Of a DNA stretch of 64,000 nt, positions 27,092 through 34,857 are shown piece by piece. The stretch is from NCBI GenBank assembly GCA_052034255.1, contig JBPOIU010000031.1, positions 24,911 through 88,910 of the forward strand. The letters are read 5' to 3'. This DNA is from JADJEK01 sp052034255 (lineage in GTDB: Bacteria; Planctomycetota; B15-G4; JADJEK01). Position 1 is the stretch's first letter; each line of letters starts with the position of its first letter. The position numbers were made by a program, and so were the translations under genes. The notes beneath the pieces are model-generated. The model saw nothing but the letters and a program-made list of their open reading frames with translations. It made no database searches and had not been told where the DNA came from.

Positions 27092-28819
27092 ATGGACGAC
27101 ACGGACGATCCCCTCCTCGCGGCGCTCGAGCGCCATTTCGGTCACACGGCGTTCGTCGGTTGCCAACGCGCCGTCGTCGAACACGTGCTGGCCGGAAGGG
27201 ATGCGGTCGTGCTGATGCCGACCGGTTCGGGGAAGTCGATCTGCTACCAACTGCCCGCGATGCTGCAAGCCGGCGTGACGGTGGTGTTGTCGCCGCTGAT
27301 CGCGTTGATGCAGGATCAGGTCGAGAAGCTCACTCGGCGCGGCTTGCCGGCGACGTTCATCAATTCCGCGCTGTCGCGAGACGAGCGCGAACGACGCGTC
27401 GCGGCGCTCGCGCGCGGGGACTTCAAGCTCGTCTACGTGACTCCCGAGCGCTTCCGCAGTGACGCCTTCAGAGCGGCGCTGCTGCCGCAGCGCATCGCGT
27501 TGTTGGCGGTCGACGAGGCGCATTGCGTGTCGGCGTGGGGGCACGATTTCCGGCCGGAGTACGGCAAGGTCGGCGAGATCCGGGCCGCACTGGGCGATCC
27601 GCCGACGCTCGCACTGACCGCGACCGCGACGCCGCGCACGCAGGAGTCGATCAAGGACACGCTGCGCATCCCGCAGGCACGGACGTTCTCGCTCGGCATC
27701 GAGCGCGCGAATCTCCGCGTGTTCGTGCGCGAGATCCACGGCGCCGACGAACGCGTCGCGCGCATCGCGGAGATCGCCACCACGCTGCGCGGTCCAGGCA
27801 TCGTCTACATGGCGCTGATCCAAGAGCTGCAGCGCACCCAGGAGCGACTGCACGCGCTCGGCATCGAGGCGGACGTCTACCACGGCGACTTGTCGGCGTC
27901 GGAGCGACGGCGGGTGCTGCGGCGCTTCCTCGACGCTCGCGATGGTTTGCTGCTCGCGACCAACGCATTCGGGCTGGGTGTCGACAAGCCCGACATCCGC
28001 TACATCGTCCACGGTCAGGTGCCGGGCAGCGTCGAGGCGTACACGCAGGAGATCGGTCGCGCTGGCCGCGACGGCGCGCTCAGCGCATGCGAGCTGCTGT
28101 ACGACGTCGAGGACGTCGCCGTGCAGCAGCGCTTCGTCGAATGGGCGAACCCCGACGCGGAGTTCCTCCGCCGTGTGGTGGCGCAGTTGCTGGCGTGGGG
28201 CGACACGCTGCATGCGCGCGAGGCCGACGATCTGCGCGACGCGTTGCTGGTCAAGGCCCGCGGTGATGGTCGGGTCGAGACCGCCATCGCGTTGCTGCGC
28301 GCGGAGCGCATCGTCGACGGGACGTTCGAAGACCATTCACTGCGCGTGGTGCGGCCGCTGGCACCCGGGGAAGAAACCCGGATCGTCCCCGCGGGCAAGC
28401 GCGAGCGTGACCTGTCGCGACTGCTCGACGTCGTGCGCTTCGTGCGCGATGCCGGTTGTCGCAAGCGCGCGATCCACGCGTATTTCGGATTCGAGTCCGC
28501 GCCGGACTGGCGCTGCGACGCGTGCGATCTGTGCTGCGGAGCGGAGGCTTTCGCGGCAGGCATGGAGCGGCGTGGTGCGCACCAGTGCGGCGCGACCACG
28601 TTGCCCGCCGTCCCCGGAGCGGGTGCGGCACCGCCTGCCGCGCCGGTCGCGGTCGGGGATTGGTTGCGGATCGACGATCGGCACACGGTGGTCGTGACCA
28701 AGGTGGACACCGACGCGCGTGGCGTCCGGATCGAAGCGCAGAGCGCCGGCGATTTTCGCTTTCGCCGCTATGACCTGACTCGCGTGCGGTGGCAGTTCGT
28801 GCCGCGCGACGCCCCCTGA
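27092..28819 (+). CDS. recQ: ATP-dependent DNA helicase RecQ
   Basis: 575-aa superfamily 2 3'-5' helicase. Motifs run in order: RAVVEHVLAGRDAVVLMPTG (motif 0/Walker A, ending GSGKSICYQLP), LSPLIALMQDQ, VDEAHCVSAWGHDFRPEY (DEAH box, aromatic loop), ALTATATP, ATNAFGLGVDKPDIRYIVHG, and YTQEIGRAGRDG (arginine finger). A zinc site (WRCDACDLCCG) follows. The HRDC domain is replaced by a short beta module near GDWLRIDDRHTVVVTK. A GGAGG sits 5 bases before ATG 27092. It is divergent from ric. Confidence 0.96.
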   Translation: MDDTDDPLLAALERHFGHTAFVGCQRAVVEHVLAGRDAVVLMPTGSGKSICYQLPAMLQAGVTVVLSPLIALMQDQVEKLTRRGLPATFINSALSRDERERRVAALARGDFKLVYVTPERFRSDAFRAALLPQRIALLAVDEAHCVSAWGHDFRPEYGKVGEIRAALGDPPTLALTATATPRTQESIKDTLRIPQARTFSLGIERANLRVFVREIHGADERVARIAEIATTLRGPGIVYMALIQELQRTQERLHALGIEADVYHGDLSASERRRVLRRFLDARDGLLLATNAFGLGVDKPDIRYIVHGQVPGSVEAYTQEIGRAGRDGALSACELLYDVEDVAVQQRFVEWANPDAEFLRRVVAQLLAWGDTLHAREADDLRDALLVKARGDGRVETAIALLRAERIVDGTFEDHSLRVVRPLAPGEETRIVPAGKRERDLSRLLDVVRFVRDAGCRKRAIHAYFGFESAPDWRCDACDLCCGAEAFAAGMERRGAHQCGATTLPAVPGAGAAPPAAPVAVGDWLRIDDRHTVVVTKVDTDARGVRIEAQSAGDFRFRRYDLTRVRWQFVPRDAP

Positions 28820-29034
28820 ACCCGGCGTCGACTCGCGCCCTGCTTGGGCCTGTTCGACTCGACCGGCGGTGACACCAGCAGGCCGTATCACTGACGGAAC
28901 TGCGTTCCACGCCGCAACTTCGGCCGCTCGAAGCGTGTCATCCGGAAAGATCCCGCAGAAACTTGGCGGACGGCTTCCGGAACTACCGTTTCAGCCGGTG
29001 CGGATTCGAATCGAGTGCTCTGAACCCGTCCAGC

Positions 29035-29089
29035 AGCGGGTGCCCAGCGGGAGCCCAATGGGAACCCACCGGGTGCTCAACGGGTTTGT
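29035..29089 (+). repeat. Five degenerate 11-base tandem units
   Basis: AGCGGGTGCCC (29035), AGCGGGAGCCC, AATGGGAACCC, ACCGGGTGCTC and AACGGGTTTGT follow one another without gaps. Each except the last can fold as a tiny GGG..CCC unit. It lies inside the candidate RNA region. Confidence 0.6.
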
Positions 29090-29240
29090 AGTGGAACTCC
29101 GGGAATCGATGCTGTGTGGGGGGTATGGAGAGTCCGGGGGGACTCTCGAGGCGTCGGGTTCGGAGCACTCCCCTTTCGGTCCGCACGAGGAACTCCGGGG
29201 CGTGACTTCGGTCGCGCAAGAGCAGTGGGATTTGAGTTTT

Positions 29241-29278
29241 CCAGCCGAGCGGGCGCACGTCCGCTCGGCTGGTTTTTT
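29241..29278 (+). terminator. Canonical rho-independent terminator
   Basis: CCAGCCGAGCGG and CCGCTCGGCTGG pair over 12 bases with an 8-base loop, followed directly by six T. It is the clearest terminator in the window and works on the plus strand. Confidence 0.92.
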
Positions 29279-29324
29279 CGTTTCGCGCAATTCCCAGCGT
29301 GTCGCGCGCCGGTGGTTCGCGCGA

Positions 29325-32090
29325 TCAGGTCTTGTAGGCCGAGTCCGCCGGACGCACGGCGCGGGCGAAGTGCAGCGGTCGGCGCAATCCGCCCGGACCC
29401 GGAGCGGGCCGCGCTTTCGCCAACCACTCGCGGTAGATCTGCATCGACTTCGATGGATCGACTTCGATGTCGCCGTAGCGGTCGCCGGGCTTCGCCTTCT
29501 CGACCGTGACCTTCTGATGCCAGCAGTGCATGCCGGACACGGGATCGGGTTGCACCGGGAACGTCGCGTTCTGGTGCACGCCACCATCGGTCCACCAGAC
29601 GCGCTTGCTGTCGGGGTCCTTCGAATCGAACGGGCCGACGTCCGCCAGGCGCGTGAACTTGACGACGCCGTTGCCGGTCTGTTCGCGCTTCACGAGCGCG
29701 GATGCCCAACGATCCGTGCCGACTTCGTCGAACAGACGCCAGCGCCCCAAGTGGTGCGAGCACGCGACCACACCCGGCCGAATCCCCTCCGTCACCCACG
29801 CCTTGTTCACGAAGTAGCCGATACGCGTCGTCACGCGCACGAGATCGCCGGTCTTCACGCCGACCCGCTCGGCGTCCTTGCGATGGATCCACACCGGATT
29901 CGTGTTCGAGAGTTCGACGAGCCACTTCGCATTCGCCGAGCGGGTGTGGATCAGCGTCGGCAATCGAAACGTCGGCACCAGCGCGAACTCACCGGCTCCT
30001 GAGTTCAAGTGGGCGCGATGCACGTGACTGCGGAGGTAGGTCGGCGTCGCGTATTCGGGCCAGCCCCAATCCGCGAGCGTCGGTGAGAACACTTCGAGGC
30101 GTCGCGACGGCGTGTTGAAGCCGGCCACGGGCTTCCCGTCGAGCAACACGCCGACGGTCTTGCCGCCCTTCGTCACGTCGCCGGTTTCGGTCGACACGTC
30201 GCATCCATCCAGCGCGATCGGCTTCTCGTGGGCGTTCCACGTGTCGCGCTCGATCTCGAACGCGCCGTAGCGGCGCATGTATTCGAGCGGCGTCAGGCCG
30301 ACCTTCTGCGCGGCCGCCGGCAGGCCCGGCACCGAGTTCTCGAACATCCAGCGGTAGTACTCGTGGATCGTGATCTTCTCGTTCTTGCGATACGGCGATT
30401 CGAAGTACTTGCGGATGCCGAGCGAGCCGTCGGGGTCGATCGCCCACGACAACTCGATCCAGAACTCGTCCTCTTCCCAGACCTCACCGGGGTTCGTTTC
30501 ACGCGTCGTGTCGACGCGCTTGCCCTGACGTTCGAGGTAGGCGCGCACGACCGGCTGGCGGAAGCTGATCCACTTGCTCGAGTGGGTTTCCTGACTCATC
30601 ACGTCGTGGCGCTCGGGCCCGAGCCCCATCGGCAGCACGTAGTCGGCGTATTGCGCGGTCTCGCTCCACACCGGCGTCAACGCGGCGTGCAGCTCGATCA
30701 ACGACTCGTCCTTCAGCACCTGTTCCCACAACATGCCGTCGGGGTTCGTCCAGACCGGGTTGTAGACCCGCGTGAAGTACGCGGCGAGCTTGCCGCGACC
30801 TTCGAGCAAGAAGTGGGGCAGCAGGTACGACAGCTCGTGATGCGAGAGTGGCCACTCCTTCGGATAGAGCAGTTCGCTCCACACTTGCTGCGGCGATGGC
30901 TTCAGGAACGGCGCCGCGACGAACTTGTCCGACGTGTTGCAGTTCGTGCCGCCCTTGGCGTTGATCGCTCCGACCAACGTCGACACGAATGCCAGGCAGC
31001 GCGCGACCGCCCAGCCACCTTCGTTGCCGGACGCGGCGTTGCGCCAAACGTGCGATGCGAACGCCGACCCCGCGGCGCCGATCTCGCGCGCCACCGCGAG
31101 GATCGTGCCGCGCGGCACGCCGCATTCGGATTCCGCGGCATCGGGCGTGTACACGGCGTACTCCGCCTTCAGCGCATCGATGAACGCGTCGAACGTCGGC
31201 GCCTTGTCCGGGGCTTTGGCCGCGAGGTACGCGCGCCAGTTCGTCCACTGCCGCAGGTAGTCGCGGTCGATGCGATCTTCCGCGAGCAGCACGTGCGCGA
31301 ACGACAGCAACAGGAACGCCTCGGTGCCCGGATGGGGCGCGAGCCAATAGTCGCCGACCGACGCCGTGTTCGACAGACGCACGTCGATCACCGCGATCTT
31401 CGCACCCTTCATCTTGCCGTCGATGATGCGCTGCGCGTGCGGGTTGAAGTAGTGGCCGGTCTCGAGGTGGCTCGAGAGCAGCAACATGAACTTCGCGTTC
31501 TCGTGATCCGGCGACGGACGGTCGGCGCCCATCGTGGTCGCGTACCCGAGGCGCGCCGCGGCCGAACACACGTTCGTGTGGGAGTTGTGGCCGTCGACGC
31601 CCCAGCTTTGCAGCACGCGGTCCATGTAGCCGTCGTGCCCAGGGCGACCGACGTGATACATGACCTCGGTCTTGCGTCCGGCGGTCAATGCGTTGCGGAT
31701 CTTCGTCGAGAAGACCTCGATCACTTCCTGCCACGAGCACGGCTCGAACTTGCCGCTGCCGCGCGGTCCGACGCGCTTCAGCGGGAACAGGATGCGCTCG
31801 GGATCCTGGATCTGGTTCAGCGTCGCCGGACCCTTCGCGCAGTTGCGGCCGCGTGATCCCGGATGGTGCGGATTGCCTTCGAGTTTGCGGATCGACAGGT
31901 CTTCCTTGTCGACGTACGCCATCAACCCACAGGCGGCTTCGCAGTTGAAGCACGTCGTCGGCACCAGCGCGTAATGGCGTTCGACCTTCTTCGGCCACGC
32001 CTTCGGGTCGTACTCGACCCAGTCGTCCCAGCGATCCTGCGGCGGGAACGACTCGAGCGGGGTCACGGTGATCGGTGCGGGTTCTTCCAT
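29325..32090 (-). CDS. Molybdopterin oxidoreductase catalytic subunit (DMSO-reductase family)
   Basis: 921-aa catalytic subunit. Near the N-terminus Cys47, Cys50, Cys54 and Cys84 (CFNCEAACG ... RNCAKG) bind one [4Fe-4S] cluster. The body has the family blocks for bis-MGD binding: VMYHVGRPGHDGYM, HTNVCSAAARLGYATTMGAD (its Cys is a possible Mo ligand) and VIDVRLSNTASVGDYWLAPH. The C-terminal cofactor-binding domain includes WVTEGIRPGVVACSHHLGRW. No Tat signal peptide is present (MEEPAPITVTPLESFPPQD), so it is predicted to be cytoplasmic, unlike most family members. It probably forms a complex with the ferredoxin-NrfD fusion 73 bases upstream. Substrate unknown; arsenate, sulfur, nitrate and formate enzymes are relatives. 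Confidence 0.9.
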   Translation of the reverse strand: MEEPAPITVTPLESFPPQDRWDDWVEYDPKAWPKKVERHYALVPTTCFNCEAACGLMAYVDKEDLSIRKLEGNPHHPGSRGRNCAKGPATLNQIQDPERILFPLKRVGPRGSGKFEPCSWQEVIEVFSTKIRNALTAGRKTEVMYHVGRPGHDGYMDRVLQSWGVDGHNSHTNVCSAAARLGYATTMGADRPSPDHENAKFMLLLSSHLETGHYFNPHAQRIIDGKMKGAKIAVIDVRLSNTASVGDYWLAPHPGTEAFLLLSFAHVLLAEDRIDRDYLRQWTNWRAYLAAKAPDKAPTFDAFIDALKAEYAVYTPDAAESECGVPRGTILAVAREIGAAGSAFASHVWRNAASGNEGGWAVARCLAFVSTLVGAINAKGGTNCNTSDKFVAAPFLKPSPQQVWSELLYPKEWPLSHHELSYLLPHFLLEGRGKLAAYFTRVYNPVWTNPDGMLWEQVLKDESLIELHAALTPVWSETAQYADYVLPMGLGPERHDVMSQETHSSKWISFRQPVVRAYLERQGKRVDTTRETNPGEVWEEDEFWIELSWAIDPDGSLGIRKYFESPYRKNEKITIHEYYRWMFENSVPGLPAAAQKVGLTPLEYMRRYGAFEIERDTWNAHEKPIALDGCDVSTETGDVTKGGKTVGVLLDGKPVAGFNTPSRRLEVFSPTLADWGWPEYATPTYLRSHVHRAHLNSGAGEFALVPTFRLPTLIHTRSANAKWLVELSNTNPVWIHRKDAERVGVKTGDLVRVTTRIGYFVNKAWVTEGIRPGVVACSHHLGRWRLFDEVGTDRWASALVKREQTGNGVVKFTRLADVGPFDSKDPDSKRVWWTDGGVHQNATFPVQPDPVSGMHCWHQKVTVEKAKPGDRYGDIEVDPSKSMQIYREWLAKARPAPGPGGLRRPLHFARAVRPADSAYKT

Positions 32091-32163
32091 CGAGGACTCT
32101 CGTTGCGATGCGGGCGAACGGAAAGACCGGCGACCACGGAACCGTGCCGGCGGGATGGAGACG

Positions 32164-33639
32164 TCACGACAACGGGGGTAATTGGCCCGCGCGCACGAAT
32201 GCGTGCTCGTGGAACAACAGGCCGAGGAACGCGAGCACGAACGCGATCGGCGGCACGAAGTGCGCGCCGAGTTGAGCGGCGAACACCAGTGCCAACCCGA
32301 CCGCGAATGCCGGCAGTGACCACAGGCGGACTCGACCGAGGAAGCCCGCCGCTTGTCGCGCGTTCGCCGAACGATGGGGCAGCTTCCACTCGAGCAGGGC
32401 GACCATCGTGTGGACGAAGAAGCCACACCAGCCGACCCAAGCCAGCGTCGACAGCGTGCCCGCGAACGGCACGAACGCGAGGGCGCCGAGGAAGATGGCC
32501 TGACCGAGCAATTGCGGCAACAGCAGCGAGCCTTGCCACAGATCGCGGCCTTCGCACTGCTTGAACAAGAACGCCGTGTACGCGGCCGCTAGCGCGGCGA
32601 ACGGCAGGTTCACCCAGCGCAGCGTGTCCGCGAGTTGGTCCTGTCCGAGCCAGCGCAAACCGAGGATCGCGGTCGTCAGCGTCGAGAACCCGATCAGGAT
32701 CCATGCGCCGCGGACCAACCAGCTCTTCGTGTTCGGGCGCGTCAGCAGCGTCAAGAACTTCAGCGGGCGCGTCAGGTCCTCGACCAGCAAGAACGTCGTG
32801 ATCCCCGTGAACGCGAGCGCGAGCAATTCCGGCAGGTACGCCTGCGCGAAGCCCCCGACGCCGAGCGCCGCGAGGAACGGCGCGAGCAGCGCGGCTCCTG
32901 CGGCGACGCCTTTCGTCACCAGGTACAGCGCGACCGCGAAGCCCCATTCGACGCGGTGGCCCGCGTCGAGCACGACGCGCGTGTGGTTCTTCGGCGCGAC
33001 GTCATCGCGCGTCGGCCACGCCTCGGGCTTGTGCGGCGGACGGTCGGACCACAGGTACATCGACGGGCGCTCGGCGACTCCGGGTCGCAGGATGTCGGGG
33101 TCGTGTCCGAGGTAGTGGACGTTCGGCCCGGTGTTCTGTTCGGGGCGACGCACCTCGGTCGCGAACTCCTTCGTCATGCGAGCGATCTTCGACCCTGGAT
33201 CGTGCAGGTCCCCCGGCACGATCGCTTGTTCGGGGCAGACGACGACGCACGCCGGTTCGAGACCGACCTCGATGCGATGCGCGCAGTAGTGGCACTTCTC
33301 GACGTTGCCCGAGTCCTCGTTGAGATGGATCGCGTCGTAGGGACAGGCCTGCATGCAGGCGCGGCAACCGATGCACGCGTCCTTGTCGATGTCGACGATG
33401 CCGTCCTTGCGCTTGTCGAGAGCCGTGACCGGGCAGATCGTCACGCACGGCGCGTTCGTGCAGTGGTTGCAGCGCAACACCCCGAAGCTGCGTTTCACTT
33501 CGGGGAACTTGCCCGATTCGACGTACTTGACCCACGTGCGGAAGTTGCCGACGGGGACTTCGTTCTCGGACTTGCAGGCCACGGTGCAGGCGTGGCAGCC
33601 GATGCACCGCCGATGATCGATCAGGAAACCGTATTGCAT
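32164..33639 (-). CDS. Four-cluster ferredoxin fused to NrfD/PsrC-type membrane subunit
   Basis: 491-aa electron-transfer and membrane-anchor fusion. Residues about 10-170 hold four [4Fe-4S] motifs: CIGCHACTVACKSEN, CNHCTNAPCVTICP, CIGCRACMQACPYDAIH, and CHYCAHRI with ACVVVCPEQAI (16 Cys). This is the DmsB/PsrB pattern. Residues about 225-491 hold about eight membrane helices with NrfD features: FAVALYLVTKGVAAGAALL, LLVEDLTRPLKFLTLLTRP and SWLVRGAWILIGF. In most organisms these parts are separate proteins. There is no signal peptide, so the clusters face the cytoplasm beside the molybdenum subunit. The unit likely exchanges electrons with the quinone pool. Confidence 0.9.
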   Translation of the reverse strand: MQYGFLIDHRRCIGCHACTVACKSENEVPVGNFRTWVKYVESGKFPEVKRSFGVLRCNHCTNAPCVTICPVTALDKRKDGIVDIDKDACIGCRACMQACPYDAIHLNEDSGNVEKCHYCAHRIEVGLEPACVVVCPEQAIVPGDLHDPGSKIARMTKEFATEVRRPEQNTGPNVHYLGHDPDILRPGVAERPSMYLWSDRPPHKPEAWPTRDDVAPKNHTRVVLDAGHRVEWGFAVALYLVTKGVAAGAALLAPFLAALGVGGFAQAYLPELLALAFTGITTFLLVEDLTRPLKFLTLLTRPNTKSWLVRGAWILIGFSTLTTAILGLRWLGQDQLADTLRWVNLPFAALAAAYTAFLFKQCEGRDLWQGSLLLPQLLGQAIFLGALAFVPFAGTLSTLAWVGWCGFFVHTMVALLEWKLPHRSANARQAAGFLGRVRLWSLPAFAVGLALVFAAQLGAHFVPPIAFVLAFLGLLFHEHAFVRAGQLPPLS

Positions 33640-33666
33640 CGAGGATCCCGCCGGAGTGAGGGCGGG

Positions 33667-33672
33667 ACTTTA
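33667..33672 (-). promoter_or_regulatory. -10-like TAAAGT box of the molybdenum enzyme operon
   Basis: Minus-strand GCTAAAGT sits 28 bases before ATG 33639 and matches the recurrent GC-TAnnnT element. The expected leader is about 20 bases. Confidence 0.45.
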
Positions 33673-33849
33673 GCAGACCTTCTCGACGTGCCGTTCGCCA
33701 GCGGACGAAGAAGTCCGACGGCATGCGCCCGACGCGGACGGCCGCGGTGATCGACGTCGCGGCGTGCTGCGCGGGCCGGCTGCGATCCCTCGCGAAAGGT
33801 CGGTGCTGCCCGCTGGATTCACGTCGGCGAACTCGCGAGACTTCGGGCC

Positions 33850-34653
33850 ATGCCCGCCTTCCATGCCCCCGTGCTCGCGAACCGTGAACTCCCGCCGGAT
33901 GCCGCCGTACTGACGGTTGCGGTGCCCGCGCACCTGACGGTCGAGCCGTTCCAGTTCGCGATGCTGTCGATTCCGGCCGACGCGAACTTCCCGTTCCTGC
34001 CGCGGCCGTTCTCGATCTACGACGCGCGGCCGGGCGAATGGGACTTCCTGGTCAAGCGCGTGGGCCGCGGTACCGGAGGCCTTGCCGACGCGCGTCCCGG
34101 GCAATCGGTCTACGTCGCGGGCCCGGTCGGAAACGGCATCACCGCGTTGCCGCGCGACCGCCGTCCGATCGGCGTCGCGGGTGGCGTCGGGATCGCGCCG
34201 TTCCTCGCGCTGTATCGCGAGTGGATGGCGGGGCGAGTCGATCTCGGCGCGCAACGACCGCTGTTGCTGTTCGGTGGTCGAACGCGCGACATGCTCTACG
34301 ACCTCGAACGCTTCACCGCTCTGCCGATCGAGGTGCGTTGCTCGACCGACGATGGCAGCTTCGGAGTGCAGGGCCGCGTCACGGCGCTGCTCGAACGAGC
34401 GCTCGCCGAGGGTCCTGCCGACGTCCTGTGCTGCGGTCCCGATCCGATGATGGAAGCGGTCGCGGCGGTGAGCGCGCGATCGTCCACGCCGTGTCGGCTG
34501 TCGCTCGAGACGTTCATGGCGTGCGGCTACGGCGTCTGCAACGCGTGCGCCGTGATGGTCAAGGACGACCGCTATCCGCAGGGCTACCGCTACGACCGCT
34601 GCTGCGTCGACGGCCCGGTGTTCGACGCGACGACGCTCGTCCACGCGCATTGA
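33850..34653 (+). CDS. PyrK-like FAD/[2Fe-2S] electron-transfer protein
   Basis: 267-aa ferredoxin-reductase-type protein related to dihydroorotate dehydrogenase electron-transfer subunits. It shows the FAD motif RPFSIYDA (about residue 53), the pyridine-nucleotide-binding GVAGGVGIAPFLALY (about 108-122) and CCGPDPMMEAV. The C-terminal [2Fe-2S] ligands lie in CGYGVCNACAVMV and YDRCCVDGPVF (four Cys). A pyrD gene usually lies beside pyrK; here the neighbour is the divergent molybdenum oxidoreductase 210 bases away. It may serve that complex, or dihydroorotate oxidation with a distant PyrD. ATG 33850 is used. The gene ends before a paired hairpin. Confidence 0.8.
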   Translation: MPAFHAPVLANRELPPDAAVLTVAVPAHLTVEPFQFAMLSIPADANFPFLPRPFSIYDARPGEWDFLVKRVGRGTGGLADARPGQSVYVAGPVGNGITALPRDRRPIGVAGGVGIAPFLALYREWMAGRVDLGAQRPLLLFGGRTRDMLYDLERFTALPIEVRCSTDDGSFGVQGRVTALLERALAEGPADVLCCGPDPMMEAVAAVSARSSTPCRLSLETFMACGYGVCNACAVMVKDDRYPQGYRYDRCCVDGPVFDATTLVHAH

Positions 34654-34656
34654 GGT

Positions 34657-34682
34657 CGACGACGGGCACGCGCGCGTCGTCG
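34657..34682 (+). terminator. Hairpin 3' of the PyrK-like gene
   Basis: CGACGACG (34657-34664) and CGTCGTCG (34675-34682) pair over 8 bases, four bases past the stop. A second small stem (34683-34697) follows, and a T-rich run is found at 34723-34733. Confidence 0.5.
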
Positions 34683-34772
34683 CCGCGTTTGGCGCGGCCG
34701 GTTCTCGGTGATCGACGGCGAACTTCTTTTTTCTCCGTCCAATCGGGCGCGTCGCGACATGTCCCCAATCGA

Positions 34773-34794
34773 CGGGGCTCCACTCCGAGCCCCG
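34773..34794 (+). other. Hairpin in the leader of the secreted FG-GAP protein gene
   Basis: CGGGGCTC and GAGCCCCG pair over 8 bases with a 6-base loop, 64 bases before ATG 34858. It may stabilise or regulate the message. No known riboswitch core is visible in 34654-34857. Confidence 0.35.
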
Positions 34795-34857
34795 ACCCCG
34801 CAGGTCACTGCCGCCGTAGGACTTGGTGGCGTGTGCGCCCTACCCCCGAGGTTCTCC

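Larger units (their letters stand above)
28820..29278 (+). ncRNA. Candidate structured non-coding RNA, family not recognised
   Basis: The 505-base gap 28820-29324 contains no convincing gene. It ends with a canonical plus-strand terminator (29241-29278) 420 bases past recQ, too far for a simple 3' end. The span also holds GAGAGTCC-GGGG-GGACTCTC (29128-29147) and a UUCG-capped stem (29200-29217, one G-U). GGAACTCCGGG occurs twice (29093 and 29189), and an 11-base degenerate tandem repeat is present. These suggest a folded RNA. The 5' end is not defined; TATCAC at 28886-28891 is a weak -10 candidate. I find no tmRNA, RNase P, SRP or 6S core. Confidence 0.4.

Noticed and set aside
29000..29012. 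GGATTCGAATC, resembling a tRNA T-loop.
   Set aside because: The flanking bases do not pair into a T-stem, and no acceptor, D or anticodon arm is found.
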